The position numbers and the translations under genes were made by a program. A stretch of 64,000 nt of DNA, from NCBI GenBank assembly GCA_051889215.1, contig JBJFDC010000003.1:1-64000 (forward strand). The letters run 5' to 3'. The DNA comes from UMGS1470 sp051889215 (GTDB lineage: Bacteria > Bacillota > Clostridia > Christensenellales > UBA1242). Under the pieces are notes generated by a model. It saw nothing but the letters and a program-made list of their open reading frames with translations. It did not search any database and had not been told where the DNA came from. Numbering within the stretch: position 1 is the first letter of the stretch; the number at the start of each line of letters is the position of its first letter. This document shows positions 36,909-44,668 of this stretch, piece after piece.

Positions 36909-36937
36909 ATGTTATCACCGATAGTAATTATAGTCAA
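36909..36937 (-). promoter_or_regulatory. Promoter of the MacB-like gene, leaderless type, with short dyad
   Basis: TTGACT (36937-36932), 17-bp spacer, TAACAT (36914-36909), then 7 nt to the ATG at 36901. The dyad TATC-GGT-GATA lies in the spacer and could be an operator. Confidence 0.5.
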
Positions 36938-37017
36938 TTTTATTTAAAAAAGTGAAAAAATTTCTCTTTCATTTTTTTTATGAATATGATATTATAAAAG
37001 CATCGCAAGGAGTCAAC

Positions 37018-38145
37018 ATGAAAAAATATCTTATCCTCACTGTCACCGCTGGCGAAGGGCACAACTCAATTGCAAAAGCCATTGAAAACGAGTTGTCAAA
37101 AAATCCAGACAATTTTGTCGAAAAAGTTGATATTTTCAAACAGTTTGCAAAACCTGCAAAAGTGAAATTCATTAATAACGGATATATCCTTGCTTGCAAA
37201 CATTTGCCAAAACTCTATAATATGTTTTTCAGAATGTATCAAAAGAGAGATCCAAATCGACGCAACACTGCCCCTGCTCAAGGAACGGTCAAAAAAGAAA
37301 CACCAAAACTCTTGAAACTCATTCAAGAAAAAAATCCCGACGTCATTATTTGCACGCATTTCTATCCCGCAACAATAATAACCAATTTGCGTAAAAAATA
37401 CGAAATAAAAGCAAAAGTTGTTTCGATTTTGTTTGATTACACTGTTCACCCATTTTTTGAGTGTGCAAATGGAGTTGACTTTATGTTCACACCAGACAAA
37501 GCATTCAATGACATTTTAATCAAAAAGGGTTATCGCGAAGAGCAACTCAAAGATTTGGGGCTTCCTGTCAAGACAGAGTTTTCAGAATTTATGGATAAAT
37601 CTGAAGCAAGAAAAAAACTCGGATTTGAACAAAATTTGCCACTCATCATGATTATGCTTGGGGGCGGCGGATTTGGAGGAACAGACAAAATTCTCAAAAA
37701 ACTTCTCAAATGCGAGCACAAAATCCAAATTGCGGTTGTCAACGGAAAAGACGAAGAAAGCAAAAACAAGATTGACAAATTGCTTCAAAAAACAAAAACT
37801 CAACACGTTGTCAAAAACTATGGATTTATTGATTTTGTCTATACACTCATGAGCGCAAGTGATATCTTGGTTGGAAAATCAGGCGGGGTTTCGGTCAATG
37901 AAAGCATGAACAAGAATCTTCCACTGGCACTTTCAAAAAATCTTGTCGCACAAGAGTATGACAACATGGTTTATTTGACAGAGCATAATGCTTGCATCAA
38001 TCTAACAAAAAAATACACCCTAACAAAAGCGATTGATGAAATCTGCGAAAAACCAAGCCGACTTGAAGAAATCAAATCCAACATTCAAAAAATCAAAAAA
38101 CCAAATGCAACGCGAGATATCGTAAAATTTTGCGAAGCGCTGTGA
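37018..38145 (+). CDS. UgtP/MGDG-synthase-type diacylglycerol glycosyltransferase (GT28)
   Basis: 375 residues. The N-terminal domain starts ILTVTAGEGHNSIAKAIENE, the loop shared by plant MGDG synthases and B. subtilis UgtP. The C-terminal nucleotide-sugar domain has LGGGGFGG and GKSGGVSVNESMNKNLPLAL. The enzyme moves a sugar from a UDP-sugar to diacylglycerol, making membrane glycolipid and the lipoteichoic acid anchor. Number of sugars added and the donor cannot be told. Start at 37018 has AAGGAG; the upstream in-frame ATG does not. Confidence 0.85.
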   Translation: MKKYLILTVTAGEGHNSIAKAIENELSKNPDNFVEKVDIFKQFAKPAKVKFINNGYILACKHLPKLYNMFFRMYQKRDPNRRNTAPAQGTVKKETPKLLKLIQEKNPDVIICTHFYPATIITNLRKKYEIKAKVVSILFDYTVHPFFECANGVDFMFTPDKAFNDILIKKGYREEQLKDLGLPVKTEFSEFMDKSEARKKLGFEQNLPLIMIMLGGGGFGGTDKILKKLLKCEHKIQIAVVNGKDEESKNKIDKLLQKTKTQHVVKNYGFIDFVYTLMSASDILVGKSGGVSVNESMNKNLPLALSKNLVAQEYDNMVYLTEHNACINLTKKYTLTKAIDEICEKPSRLEEIKSNIQKIKKPNATRDIVKFCEAL

Positions 38146-38153
38146 TTTGCAAC

Positions 38154-38206
38154 TTATCCACATATCCACAAAAAATTATCCACCGCCATTGTGCATAAGT
38201 GGATAT
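38154..38206. other. Cluster of DnaA-box-like nonamers
   Basis: TTATCCACA (38154-38162, perfect), ATATCCACA (38162-38170), TTATCCACC (38176-38184) and, inverted, ATATCCACT (38206-38198) lie within 53 bp. The last two also form the stem of a terminator, so only the first two are unexplained. Confidence 0.4.
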
Positions 38207-38212
38207 TTTTTT
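38171..38212 (+). terminator. Terminator of the glycosyltransferase gene
   Basis: TATCCAC (38177-38183) pairs with GTGGATA (38199-38205), loop of 15, followed by seven T. Confidence 0.65.
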
Positions 38213-38246
38213 GCATGAAAAAAGACACACGCAAGTATATTATTTT

Positions 38247-38945
38247 ATGAGATTTTTTGTTGTTAAGAAAAAACACCTGATGTGGTTTCTGACTGCTTTT
38301 TTGGTTTTTGTCATAATTATCATTGCAACTTTTTCATATATCAAAGTCTCCAGTCCCAAAAAGAAATACACCGTTGTCATTGATGCGGGACATGGCGGGA
38401 TTGACGGAGGAAGTGTTGGGGTTGTCACCAAAAACGATGAAAATCATCTTAATCTTGAATATGCAAAATGCTTGAAAAGCTATTTTGAAAGTTTTGATAT
38501 TGGCGTTGTCATGACAAGAACCACTCTTGATGGCCTTTATTCTCCGACCGCCAAAAACAAGAAAAAAAGCGATATGCAAAAGCGCAAAGAAATCATTGAA
38601 AAAAGTGGAGCGGATTTGGTTGTTTCAATCCATATGAACAGTTTTCCAACAAGGTCTTCGCGTGGCGCACAAGTTTTTTATGACCAGAACAACCCGTCCG
38701 GAAAAGCGCTTGCCGAATCAATCCAAAAGCGATTTGTCCTCGATGTTGAAAACGCAAGAAAAACACCAAAGCATGGGGATTATTTTATGGTTAACTGCAC
38801 TCCCCTTCCTTCGGTTATTGTTGAATGTGGATATCTATCAAACCCCGATGAGGATCGACTTCTTTCGACAAAATCATATAGAGAAAAAATATGTTATTCA
38901 ATTTTTTGCGGAATTTTGTTGTTTTTTGGCTCAAATAACATCTAA
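38247..38945 (+). CDS. N-acetylmuramoyl-L-alanine amidase, CwlD-like
   Basis: Zn-dependent Amidase_3 that cuts the bond between muramic acid and the stem peptide. 232 residues with an N-terminal membrane helix (about 12-33). Metal and catalytic motifs: VIDAGHGGIDGG, the Glu after it in NHLNLEYAK, SIHMNSF and IVECGYLSN. CwlD makes muramic-lactam in spore cortex; without other spore genes in view a vegetative role is equally possible. Start uncertain: 38247 or 38280. No clear Shine-Dalgarno sequence precedes either. Confidence 0.85.
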   Translation: MRFFVVKKKHLMWFLTAFLVFVIIIIATFSYIKVSSPKKKYTVVIDAGHGGIDGGSVGVVTKNDENHLNLEYAKCLKSYFESFDIGVVMTRTTLDGLYSPTAKNKKKSDMQKRKEIIEKSGADLVVSIHMNSFPTRSSRGAQVFYDQNNPSGKALAESIQKRFVLDVENARKTPKHGDYFMVNCTPLPSVIVECGYLSNPDEDRLLSTKSYREKICYSIFCGILLFFGSNNI

Positions 38946-38948
38946 AAG

Positions 38949-38993
38949 TTGACCCAAATTCGAATTTGTGAAATAATGTGTTTATCAACACAT
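38949..38993 (+). promoter_or_regulatory. Promoter with two inverted repeats, upstream of the SHOCT membrane protein
   Basis: TTGACC (38949-38954), 17-bp spacer, AATAAT (38972-38977). The spacer holds a perfect 14-bp palindrome CAAATTCGAATTTG (38955-38968). A second dyad ATGTGTT-TATC-AACACAT (38976-38993) covers the -10 box end and start point. Both are candidate operators. Confidence 0.6.
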
Positions 38994-39005
38994 TGGAGGA
39001 AATGT

Positions 39006-39656
39006 ATGAAAAAAGGTTATAAAGTGAACAAAGCCGCTGGCATAATTGATATTGTTTATGCAAGTTTGGTTATGTTTGCCAGTCTCATCATGTTGGTTTA
39101 TTTGATGATTGTGGGCGCTGCGGTTTCTGAAGCGGTCGGAGCGGCCGGCGGCACTCAAGGTGAAGTCGATGCGTTTTTTGCGACGACTGGAATTGTTATG
39201 CTTGTTATCACTTGTGCTTTGGCTGTCGTTTATTTGGTGTTTGGCATAAAAACATTAAAATATTCAAATTCTTCTCAAAAACAATATTTTTCTTCAAAAT
39301 CGGCCTTGCTTGCTTTTGCTATTGTTGAATCAGTTTTCCTTTTGTTTGCATTTGCATCAATCGCAGTATCTCCAGAATTTGCATCAGTTCCATTGCTGCT
39401 TATTGCATCACTAGTTTTACGCTGGATTGGATATGCGTATTGCGTTCAAGGAGAAAAAGAAGAGGCAAACAAAGTTGTGGAAAACAACTCCCAACAAGCC
39501 GACCAACAAAACACTCAAAATGATGCTCAACAATCAGAGCCAGTTCCAAACGACGACAAAATGTTCCAAAATCTTGAAAAGCTCAACAAGCTCAGAGTTG
39601 ATGGAGCAATCACACAAGAAGAATTTGAAAACATGAAGAAAAAGATTATTGAGTAA
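39006..39656 (+). CDS. Multi-pass membrane protein with C-terminal SHOCT motif
   Basis: 216 residues. Four hydrophobic segments lie in the first 140 residues. A Gln/Asn-rich linker leads to FQNLEKLNKLRVDGAITQEEFENMKKKI, a SHOCT motif (short C-terminal helical hairpin found in many oligomerising or membrane proteins). Role unknown. Start at 39006 with GGAGG; the gene has its own promoter and terminator. A protein with the same plan is encoded at 61875-62420. Confidence 0.75.
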   Translation: MKKGYKVNKAAGIIDIVYASLVMFASLIMLVYLMIVGAAVSEAVGAAGGTQGEVDAFFATTGIVMLVITCALAVVYLVFGIKTLKYSNSSQKQYFSSKSALLAFAIVESVFLLFAFASIAVSPEFASVPLLLIASLVLRWIGYAYCVQGEKEEANKVVENNSQQADQQNTQNDAQQSEPVPNDDKMFQNLEKLNKLRVDGAITQEEFENMKKKIIE

Positions 39657-39657
39657 T

Positions 39658-39687
39658 AAAAAGTCACCCTTGATGGTGACTTTTTTG
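39658..39687 (+). terminator. Terminator of the SHOCT protein gene
   Basis: AAAAGTCACC pairs with GGTGACTTTT around CTTGAT, then T-run. Confidence 0.88.
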
Positions 39688-39695
39688 TTTGCTTT

Positions 39696-39890
39696 TTATT
39701 TTATTGCCCTTCCTTTTGAATCGGTGAATGTGCCGCACAAAATCATAATGAAGTCAACGAGCGCACCAATTCCAAACAATCCGCCAGTGAAAAGCCAAAT
39801 CAACCCCGTCCCAATCTTTCCGACGACAAAACGGTGAATTCCAAAAATGCCAAAAAAGAAACATATTAATGCAAGTCCAGTTCTATTCAT
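39696..39890 (-). CDS. TM2 domain protein
   Basis: 64 residues. Two membrane segments with the family signature GIFGIHRFVVGKIGTGLIWLFTGGLFGIGALVD. TM2 proteins are small membrane proteins of unknown function. GGAGGGAAT precedes ATG. Confidence 0.9.
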   Translation of the reverse strand: MNRTGLALICFFFGIFGIHRFVVGKIGTGLIWLFTGGLFGIGALVDFIMILCGTFTDSKGRAIK

Positions 39891-39965
39891 ATTCCCTCCA
39901 TTAATATGTTGCTCATTTTCTCATTTTTTATCAAACAATTAAAAACACGTCTTGATATAAACAAA

Positions 39966-40373
39966 TTATTTCTTTGTTTGCTTCGCACCGCAATGAGGGC
40001 ATTCAAATTTGTTTTCCTCAAGTTCTGACCCACAATAGGCACACGTTCTTGATTTTTGAATTTCGTTTGAAACTTTTCTAGCCATAAATTCATTTTGTTC
40101 GGATATTTTTTTCATTCTGTTTTGTTTGACAACAGGATCCATTGAATAGACAACGCTCGTCACTCCAACCGAAACAAAAAGTCCAATCATCATGAGCGCT
40201 GCGCCTCCAAATATTTTTGAAGCTTTTGCGCTTTCCGCATCAAACCAACCGATTTCGCCCATTGATGGAACATTGCCCGAGAGCGCGATGGCCAAAACGA
40301 CAATCCCCAAAACAAACAAGCATATGCCCGCAACAAGCGGAATTAAAAAATATTTTTTTGGCTTTTCTTTCAT
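39966..40373 (-). CDS. Two-helix membrane protein with C-terminal zinc ribbon
   Basis: 135 residues: membrane helices at about 9-31 and 52-75, then a cytoplasmic tail ending CAYCGSELEENKFECPHCGAK (two CxxC pairs, a rubredoxin-like ribbon). The ATG overlaps the gmk stop (ATATGA). Function unknown. Confidence 0.8.
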   Translation of the reverse strand: MKEKPKKYFLIPLVAGICLFVLGIVVLAIALSGNVPSMGEIGWFDAESAKASKIFGGAALMMIGLFVSVGVTSVVYSMDPVVKQNRMKKISEQNEFMARKVSNEIQKSRTCAYCGSELEENKFECPHCGAKQTKK

Positions 40374-40915
40374 ATGTTCCCTTTTGGATAAATTTTGCTT
40401 TCAATAAATTCAACCGTTTCATGAAGGTTAACATTTTCAATAACGTAGTCAAAATTGCCCTTGTGACTCTCTTCAAAGTCAAATCTTTCAAGGCGTTTTG
40501 CAACTTCTTTTTCACCGCGCTCAACAAGGCGTTTTTCAACCTCATCTTTTGGACAAGTCAGATATATCGAAACAATTTTGACTTTGTCCTTGAGTCGTGA
40601 AACATAATATTTTTGTCCCAAAACACCAAGGTCTTTGATAAAATCTTTTTCGCCCTTTATGATTTCTTCAACCGACGAATTGAGTGTTCCATAGGTATTT
40701 CCGTGAATTTCTTCATGCTCAAAAAGTTCATTGTTTTCAAGTTTTTTTTGCATTTCGTCAAAATCGAGAAAGATATATCCTTTTCCGATTTCGTGTTCTC
40801 TTGGTTTTCTTGTGGAGCAAGACATGAGGTAGCGGAGATTGCTGTTTCTTTTTAGCAACTCCTCAATAACGGTGTTTTTCCCAACGCCTGATGGTCCAGA
40901 AATAATTACAAACAT
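40370..40915 (-). CDS. gmk: Guanylate kinase
   Basis: Phosphorylates GMP to GDP with ATP. 181 residues, slightly short. P-loop GPSGVGKNTVIEELL (Asn where Gly or Ser is usual), MSCSTRKPREHEIGKGYIFLD for GMP binding, HGNTYGT, and KDLGVLGQKYY where most have D.QGA.Q. The last is a change from the usual DIDVQGA motif, so the protein is somewhat divergent. Start has AAGGAG. Confidence 0.85.
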   Translation of the reverse strand: MFVIISGPSGVGKNTVIEELLKRNSNLRYLMSCSTRKPREHEIGKGYIFLDFDEMQKKLENNELFEHEEIHGNTYGTLNSSVEEIIKGEKDFIKDLGVLGQKYYVSRLKDKVKIVSIYLTCPKDEVEKRLVERGEKEVAKRLERFDFEESHKGNFDYVIENVNLHETVEFIESKIYPKGNI

Positions 40916-40984
40916 ATATTCTCCTTCGTGTGTATTTTATTCTATCATTTTTGCCATTTTTGTCAAACGATATGGTTGTTTGTC

Positions 40985-41014
40985 AAAAAAAAAGAACTCC
41001 AATTTTGAAGTTCT
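40985..41014 (-). terminator. Terminator of the GNAT-like gene
   Basis: AGAACT and AGTTCT form the stem, extended by CAA/TTG, followed by a run of T on the minus strand; it overlaps the stop codon. Confidence 0.65.
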
Positions 41015-41798
41015 ATTCAAAAATACGATCAAGGTCAACATTTTTGACAAAAACTGAATATCCTTGGTCAAAATCGCTTTGTTTCACGCAATTAAAATCG
41101 TCCACATTTTCGACTTCAAAAAAGCCGCAATTTTTATAAAACTTTTCAAGACTATTTTGAGTTTGTTTTTCGTTTTCAACATCAAACGCCCCCGCTTGAA
41201 GAACGATTGAACTGATATACGAAAGAGAGCAAAGTGATGGAAGAAAAGATGTTAGCATCTTTGTGGCAAATCCATTTCCGCGGCTTTGGGAGTCGGTCTC
41301 AATTTCGTCCACAAAACATCTGGTTTGATTGTTTTTATATCCCATTTTTTCCACTTCGATTGTTGCGCCAAACAAAGGCCCCACGAGTTCTTCGTCCTCA
41401 ACCTTGTAGCCCTCAATTTTTCCATGAGGTTTGAGAATGGTCAAATCATCTTCATCTGCACTTTTGTTTTCGTGTTGTTTTGAGGAAGATTTGTTCACAT
41501 AATTGACAATTCCGTCCAGTGACAACATATTCCCGCCGCCCAAAATATAATCGGTGGCAAGTTCAAGAATTTTTAAATTTTTTTGAAAATGAATTGAAAA
41601 AGCCTTGAACACTGCTTCGCCGCCGTCAATCATTTTGTTTATTTCTTCAACATCTTTTTCTGAAACCGCCTTCATTTTTTTTGTTCTTGCATTATACATT
41701 TGAACAAAAGTTCCGTGTTCATTTTGATAAACACAGACAGCCATCGGTTGAACTCCATATTCTTTGCATATTTTTTTCTTCAATTCTTTTGTATCCAT
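41013..41798 (-). CDS. Protein with C-terminal GNAT acetyltransferase domain
   Basis: 261 residues. The N-terminal half is not recognised. The C-terminal half (from about 125) has the GNAT pattern VDEIETDSQSRGNGFATKML, where SRGNGFA is the acetyl-CoA loop, and FYKNCGFFEVEN as the last strand motif. Substrate unknown. GAGGGCTT precedes ATG. Confidence 0.65.
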   Translation of the reverse strand: MDTKELKKKICKEYGVQPMAVCVYQNEHGTFVQMYNARTKKMKAVSEKDVEEINKMIDGGEAVFKAFSIHFQKNLKILELATDYILGGGNMLSLDGIVNYVNKSSSKQHENKSADEDDLTILKPHGKIEGYKVEDEELVGPLFGATIEVEKMGYKNNQTRCFVDEIETDSQSRGNGFATKMLTSFLPSLCSLSYISSIVLQAGAFDVENEKQTQNSLEKFYKNCGFFEVENVDDFNCVKQSDFDQGYSVFVKNVDLDRIFE

Positions 41799-41862
41799 AA
41801 GCCCTCAAAAGTTTTTTTATATTTCAATCTTATCAAATTATATTATTTTGTCAATAGAATGG

Positions 41863-42915
41863 TTAAATTTTGACAACACTTGATGCGGTGAGATTGGTGT
41901 CCGAAAGTCCCTCGCCTTTTTTCATCATAAAGTATGCCGCGCTGCCAATCATTGCCGCGTTGTCCGTGCAAAGCGAAAGTTGGGGCATAAACAAATTGAT
42001 GTTTTGTTTTTGACACTGGGTTGTGAGAAGTTCTTTGAGCCGAGAGTTTGCCGAAACACCGCCTGCAACAACGAGCTTGTTGAGTTTGTATTCATTTGCT
42101 GCGCGAGTTGCTTTCTTGACGAGTTCCGAGCACACTTCTTCCTCAAACGATGCGGCAATGTCTGCCTTGTTTATTTCTTCGCCTTTTTGTTCTTTGTTGT
42201 GAACATAGTTTATTACAGCAGTTTTAACTCCGGAAAAAGAAAAATTATATGTCCCAACAAGTGGAGTTTTGCAAAATGTTATATTTGCTTTTCCTTCTCT
42301 TGCCAGTTTGTCAATTTTTGGACCACCGGGATATCCGAGCCCCAAAACTCTTGCGACCTTGTCGAAGCATTCCCCAACCGCATCGTCAATGGTTGAGCCA
42401 ATGAGAATTCGTTTGTTATAGTCTTCGACTTTGAGAATTGCCGTATGTCCGCCGCTCGTGAGCAAACACATATAAGGCGGAACAAGTTCGGGATATGTCA
42501 AATAGTTTGCCGCAATATGCCCCTCAATGTGACTGACCGCAACGAGCGGAATGTTGTTTTCAAAGGCGAGCGCTTTTGCAAAGTTAACTCCAACGAGCAG
42601 CGCACCAATAAGTCCCGCTCCATATGTGACCGCAATCAAATCGATGTCATCAAGCGAGACATTTGCTTTTTGCAATGCTTCATTAGTCACATTGGATATT
42701 GCAAGAATGTGATTGCGAGATGCAACCTCCGGCACCACCCCACCAAATCTCACATGGATTGGAATTTGAGTTGAAACAACATTTGAAAGAATATTTCTGC
42801 CATTTTCAACAACCGCAACGCTTGTCTCATCGCATGAAGATTCAAACGCAAGCACAAGCACGCGTTGTTTGTCCTTTAATTTTTCGAATTTTTGTTTTGC
42901 TTGGTCAAAATACAT
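41863..42915 (-). CDS. tsaD: tRNA N6-threonylcarbamoyladenosine transferase TsaD
   Basis: Transfers the threonylcarbamoyl group to A37 of ANN-reading tRNAs with TsaB and TsaE. 350 residues with the ASKHA landmarks: LAFESSCDETSVAVV, metal-binding HIEGHIAAN, LTSGGHTAI, DDAVGECFDKVARVLGLGYPGG and VVAGGVSANSRL. Start placed at 42915, where GAGGAG precedes ATG, rather than at in-frame starts further up that would overlap the upstream gene by 70 nt or more. Confidence 0.95.
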   Translation of the reverse strand: MYFDQAKQKFEKLKDKQRVLVLAFESSCDETSVAVVENGRNILSNVVSTQIPIHVRFGGVVPEVASRNHILAISNVTNEALQKANVSLDDIDLIAVTYGAGLIGALLVGVNFAKALAFENNIPLVAVSHIEGHIAANYLTYPELVPPYMCLLTSGGHTAILKVEDYNKRILIGSTIDDAVGECFDKVARVLGLGYPGGPKIDKLAREGKANITFCKTPLVGTYNFSFSGVKTAVINYVHNKEQKGEEINKADIAASFEEEVCSELVKKATRAANEYKLNKLVVAGGVSANSRLKELLTTQCQKQNINLFMPQLSLCTDNAAMIGSAAYFMMKKGEGLSDTNLTASSVVKI

Positions 42916-42916
42916 T

Positions 42917-43546
42917 TCAATCTCCTCGACTTGCGCCTTGGCAAGTTTCATTTCGACTTTGTTGCGAAAATTTTGTCTTGTTTTCAACAATTAAATTTAT
43001 ATTTGAGGTCTCTCTTATTTTTTTTATGTCTTTGTTGCTGTCAAGCACATAAAAAGACTTGACTGACGAGATGTCGATGCGTGGAACAACAATCAAAGAA
43101 TCATAAAAATCTTTTTGTTTGCAAACATTTGAAATTTCATCTTGAATATGTTGTGAATACATTTCTTGAAGGTCAAAAAATTCTTCTTCTTTTCCACATC
43201 GCAAAACCCTTTCCATACGTTTTTCATACATGATTTTTGTCGCAATCATGTCATAAAAAGAGCGTTTGCCCAAAATCAAATATTCATTGTTATATGGCTC
43301 GAAAGAAATCATGACATTGTCATCGTCCAAATAGCGTTTGCACTCTGCCGGCGTGGAAAAAGCGCAAATTGAATCCTCAATCCAATCTTCCTTGTCAAAA
43401 TACTCCAAAACAGGAGGCAATTCATATGTGTAGTCATCGTGATATGTTCCCGCCATATCGTCACACTCAATGCTTCCCACATGGTTTTGATTTTTTGCAA
43501 TTTTTTCAACAAAAACATAATTTGGAATCAAACAATATAATCTCAT
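42917..43546 (-). CDS. Hypothetical protein between prfB and tsaD
   Basis: 209 residues, soluble, acidic and Tyr-rich at the start (MRLYCLIPNYVFVEKI). No domain recognised. AAGGAG lies within the last codons of prfB and the next gene (tsaD) starts 1 nt after its stop, so it is translated within the helD-prfB-tsaD unit. The Ser/Gln-rich end (KTKFSQQSRNETCQGASRGD) may be linker. Confidence 0.6.
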   Translation of the reverse strand: MRLYCLIPNYVFVEKIAKNQNHVGSIECDDMAGTYHDDYTYELPPVLEYFDKEDWIEDSICAFSTPAECKRYLDDDNVMISFEPYNNEYLILGKRSFYDMIATKIMYEKRMERVLRCGKEEEFFDLQEMYSQHIQDEISNVCKQKDFYDSLIVVPRIDISSVKSFYVLDSNKDIKKIRETSNINLIVENKTKFSQQSRNETCQGASRGD

Positions 43547-43547
43547 A

Positions 43548-44667
43548 TCACTCCTTCACGACTTTGTTGCTTTTGATTAGATAGTTGTTTATAAAAGGTT
43601 GAATGTCCCCATTCATAACAGCATTGATATCACTCGTCTCAAAGTTTGTTCTGTGGTCTTTGACCATTGTGTAGGGCTGAAAAACATATGAACGGATTTG
43701 ACTGCCCCACTCAATTTTTTTGATTTCGCCGCGAATTGAGTTGAGGCGTTCCATCTCTTCTTGTTCCTGTTTTTCAACCAATTTGCTATAAAGCATGCTC
43801 ATTGCGGTTTCTCTGTTTTGAATTTGAGAGCGCTCTGTTTGACATGCAACAATAATTCCGGTTGGAATGTGCGTGATTCTTATCGCGCTTTCGGTTTTGT
43901 TGACGTGTTGTCCGCCCGCGCCGCTACTGCGATATGTGTCAACTTTCAGGTCTTCGGGTCTGATTTCAATTTCTGGAGCTTCTTGAATTTGTGGCATGAC
44001 TTCAAGACTTGCAAAACTCGTATGACGGCGGGCATTTGAATCAAATGGCGAGATTCGAACAAGTCTATGCACACCTTTTTCGCATTTGAGATATCCATAT
44101 GCGTTTTCACCTTCAACCAAAAATGTGATGCTCTTTATTCCCGCTTCATCTCCGTCGAGAATGTCATATACCGTGATTTTCCAACCTTGTTTTTCGGCAT
44201 ACATTTGATACATTCTGAAAAGCATTTCGGTCCAATCTTGCGCTTCGGTTCCGCCAGCACCGGCATGCAATGTCAAAATTGCATTGAAAGAATCATACTT
44301 GCCGTTAAGCATGGTTGTGAGTCTGACATCTTCAAGATTTTTTTCAAACGCTTTTAATTTTGTTTCGAGTTCGGTTTCCATTTCTCCGTCAGAAAATTCT
44401 TCGACCAACTCGACCAAAGCATTGAGGTCTTTGACCGATTTTTCAAGCCCTGAAATTTGTTCAAGTTTTTTCTCGCAACCTCGCACTTTTCTTCCATTTT
44501 CCCCAACGCGTTTTGTGTCAGAATAAAAGTCGGGGGCGAGTTGCTCCAAATGAAGTTTTTTTAATTCTTCTTCAAGTTTTTCCGGGTCAAAGACACTCCT
44601 TGATGAAGGACAAAGTCTCTTCACCGGATTTTATTCTTTCTTTGATGTTGTCAATAAGCATTTCCAT
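43548..44667 (-). CDS. prfB: Peptide chain release factor 2 with programmed +1 frameshift
   Basis: Recognises UGA and UAA stops. The zero frame opens at ATG 44667 (GGAG 7 nt upstream), reads 26 codons and stops at TGA 44589-44587. A +1 shift at CTT TGA C joins it to the main frame, giving 372 residues. The main part has GGTEAQDW, SGAGGQHVNKTESAIR (the GGQ catalytic loop) and the RF2-type anticodon region. Start of the main frame without the leader would lack a ribosome site. It follows helD by 1 nt. Confidence 0.95.
44586..44600 (-). promoter_or_regulatory. prfB +1 frameshift site
   Basis: AGGAG (44600-44596) - TGT - CTT TGA C (44592-44586): an internal Shine-Dalgarno element 3 nt before the CTT slip codon, as in E. 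coli prfB. Low RF2 slows termination at TGA and raises frameshifting, giving autoregulation. Confidence 0.93.
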
Positions 44668-44668
44668 G

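Noticed and set aside
38154..38206. Replication origin
   Set aside because: Only two boxes outside a terminator, no AT-rich unwinding element, and dnaA/dnaN are not nearby.
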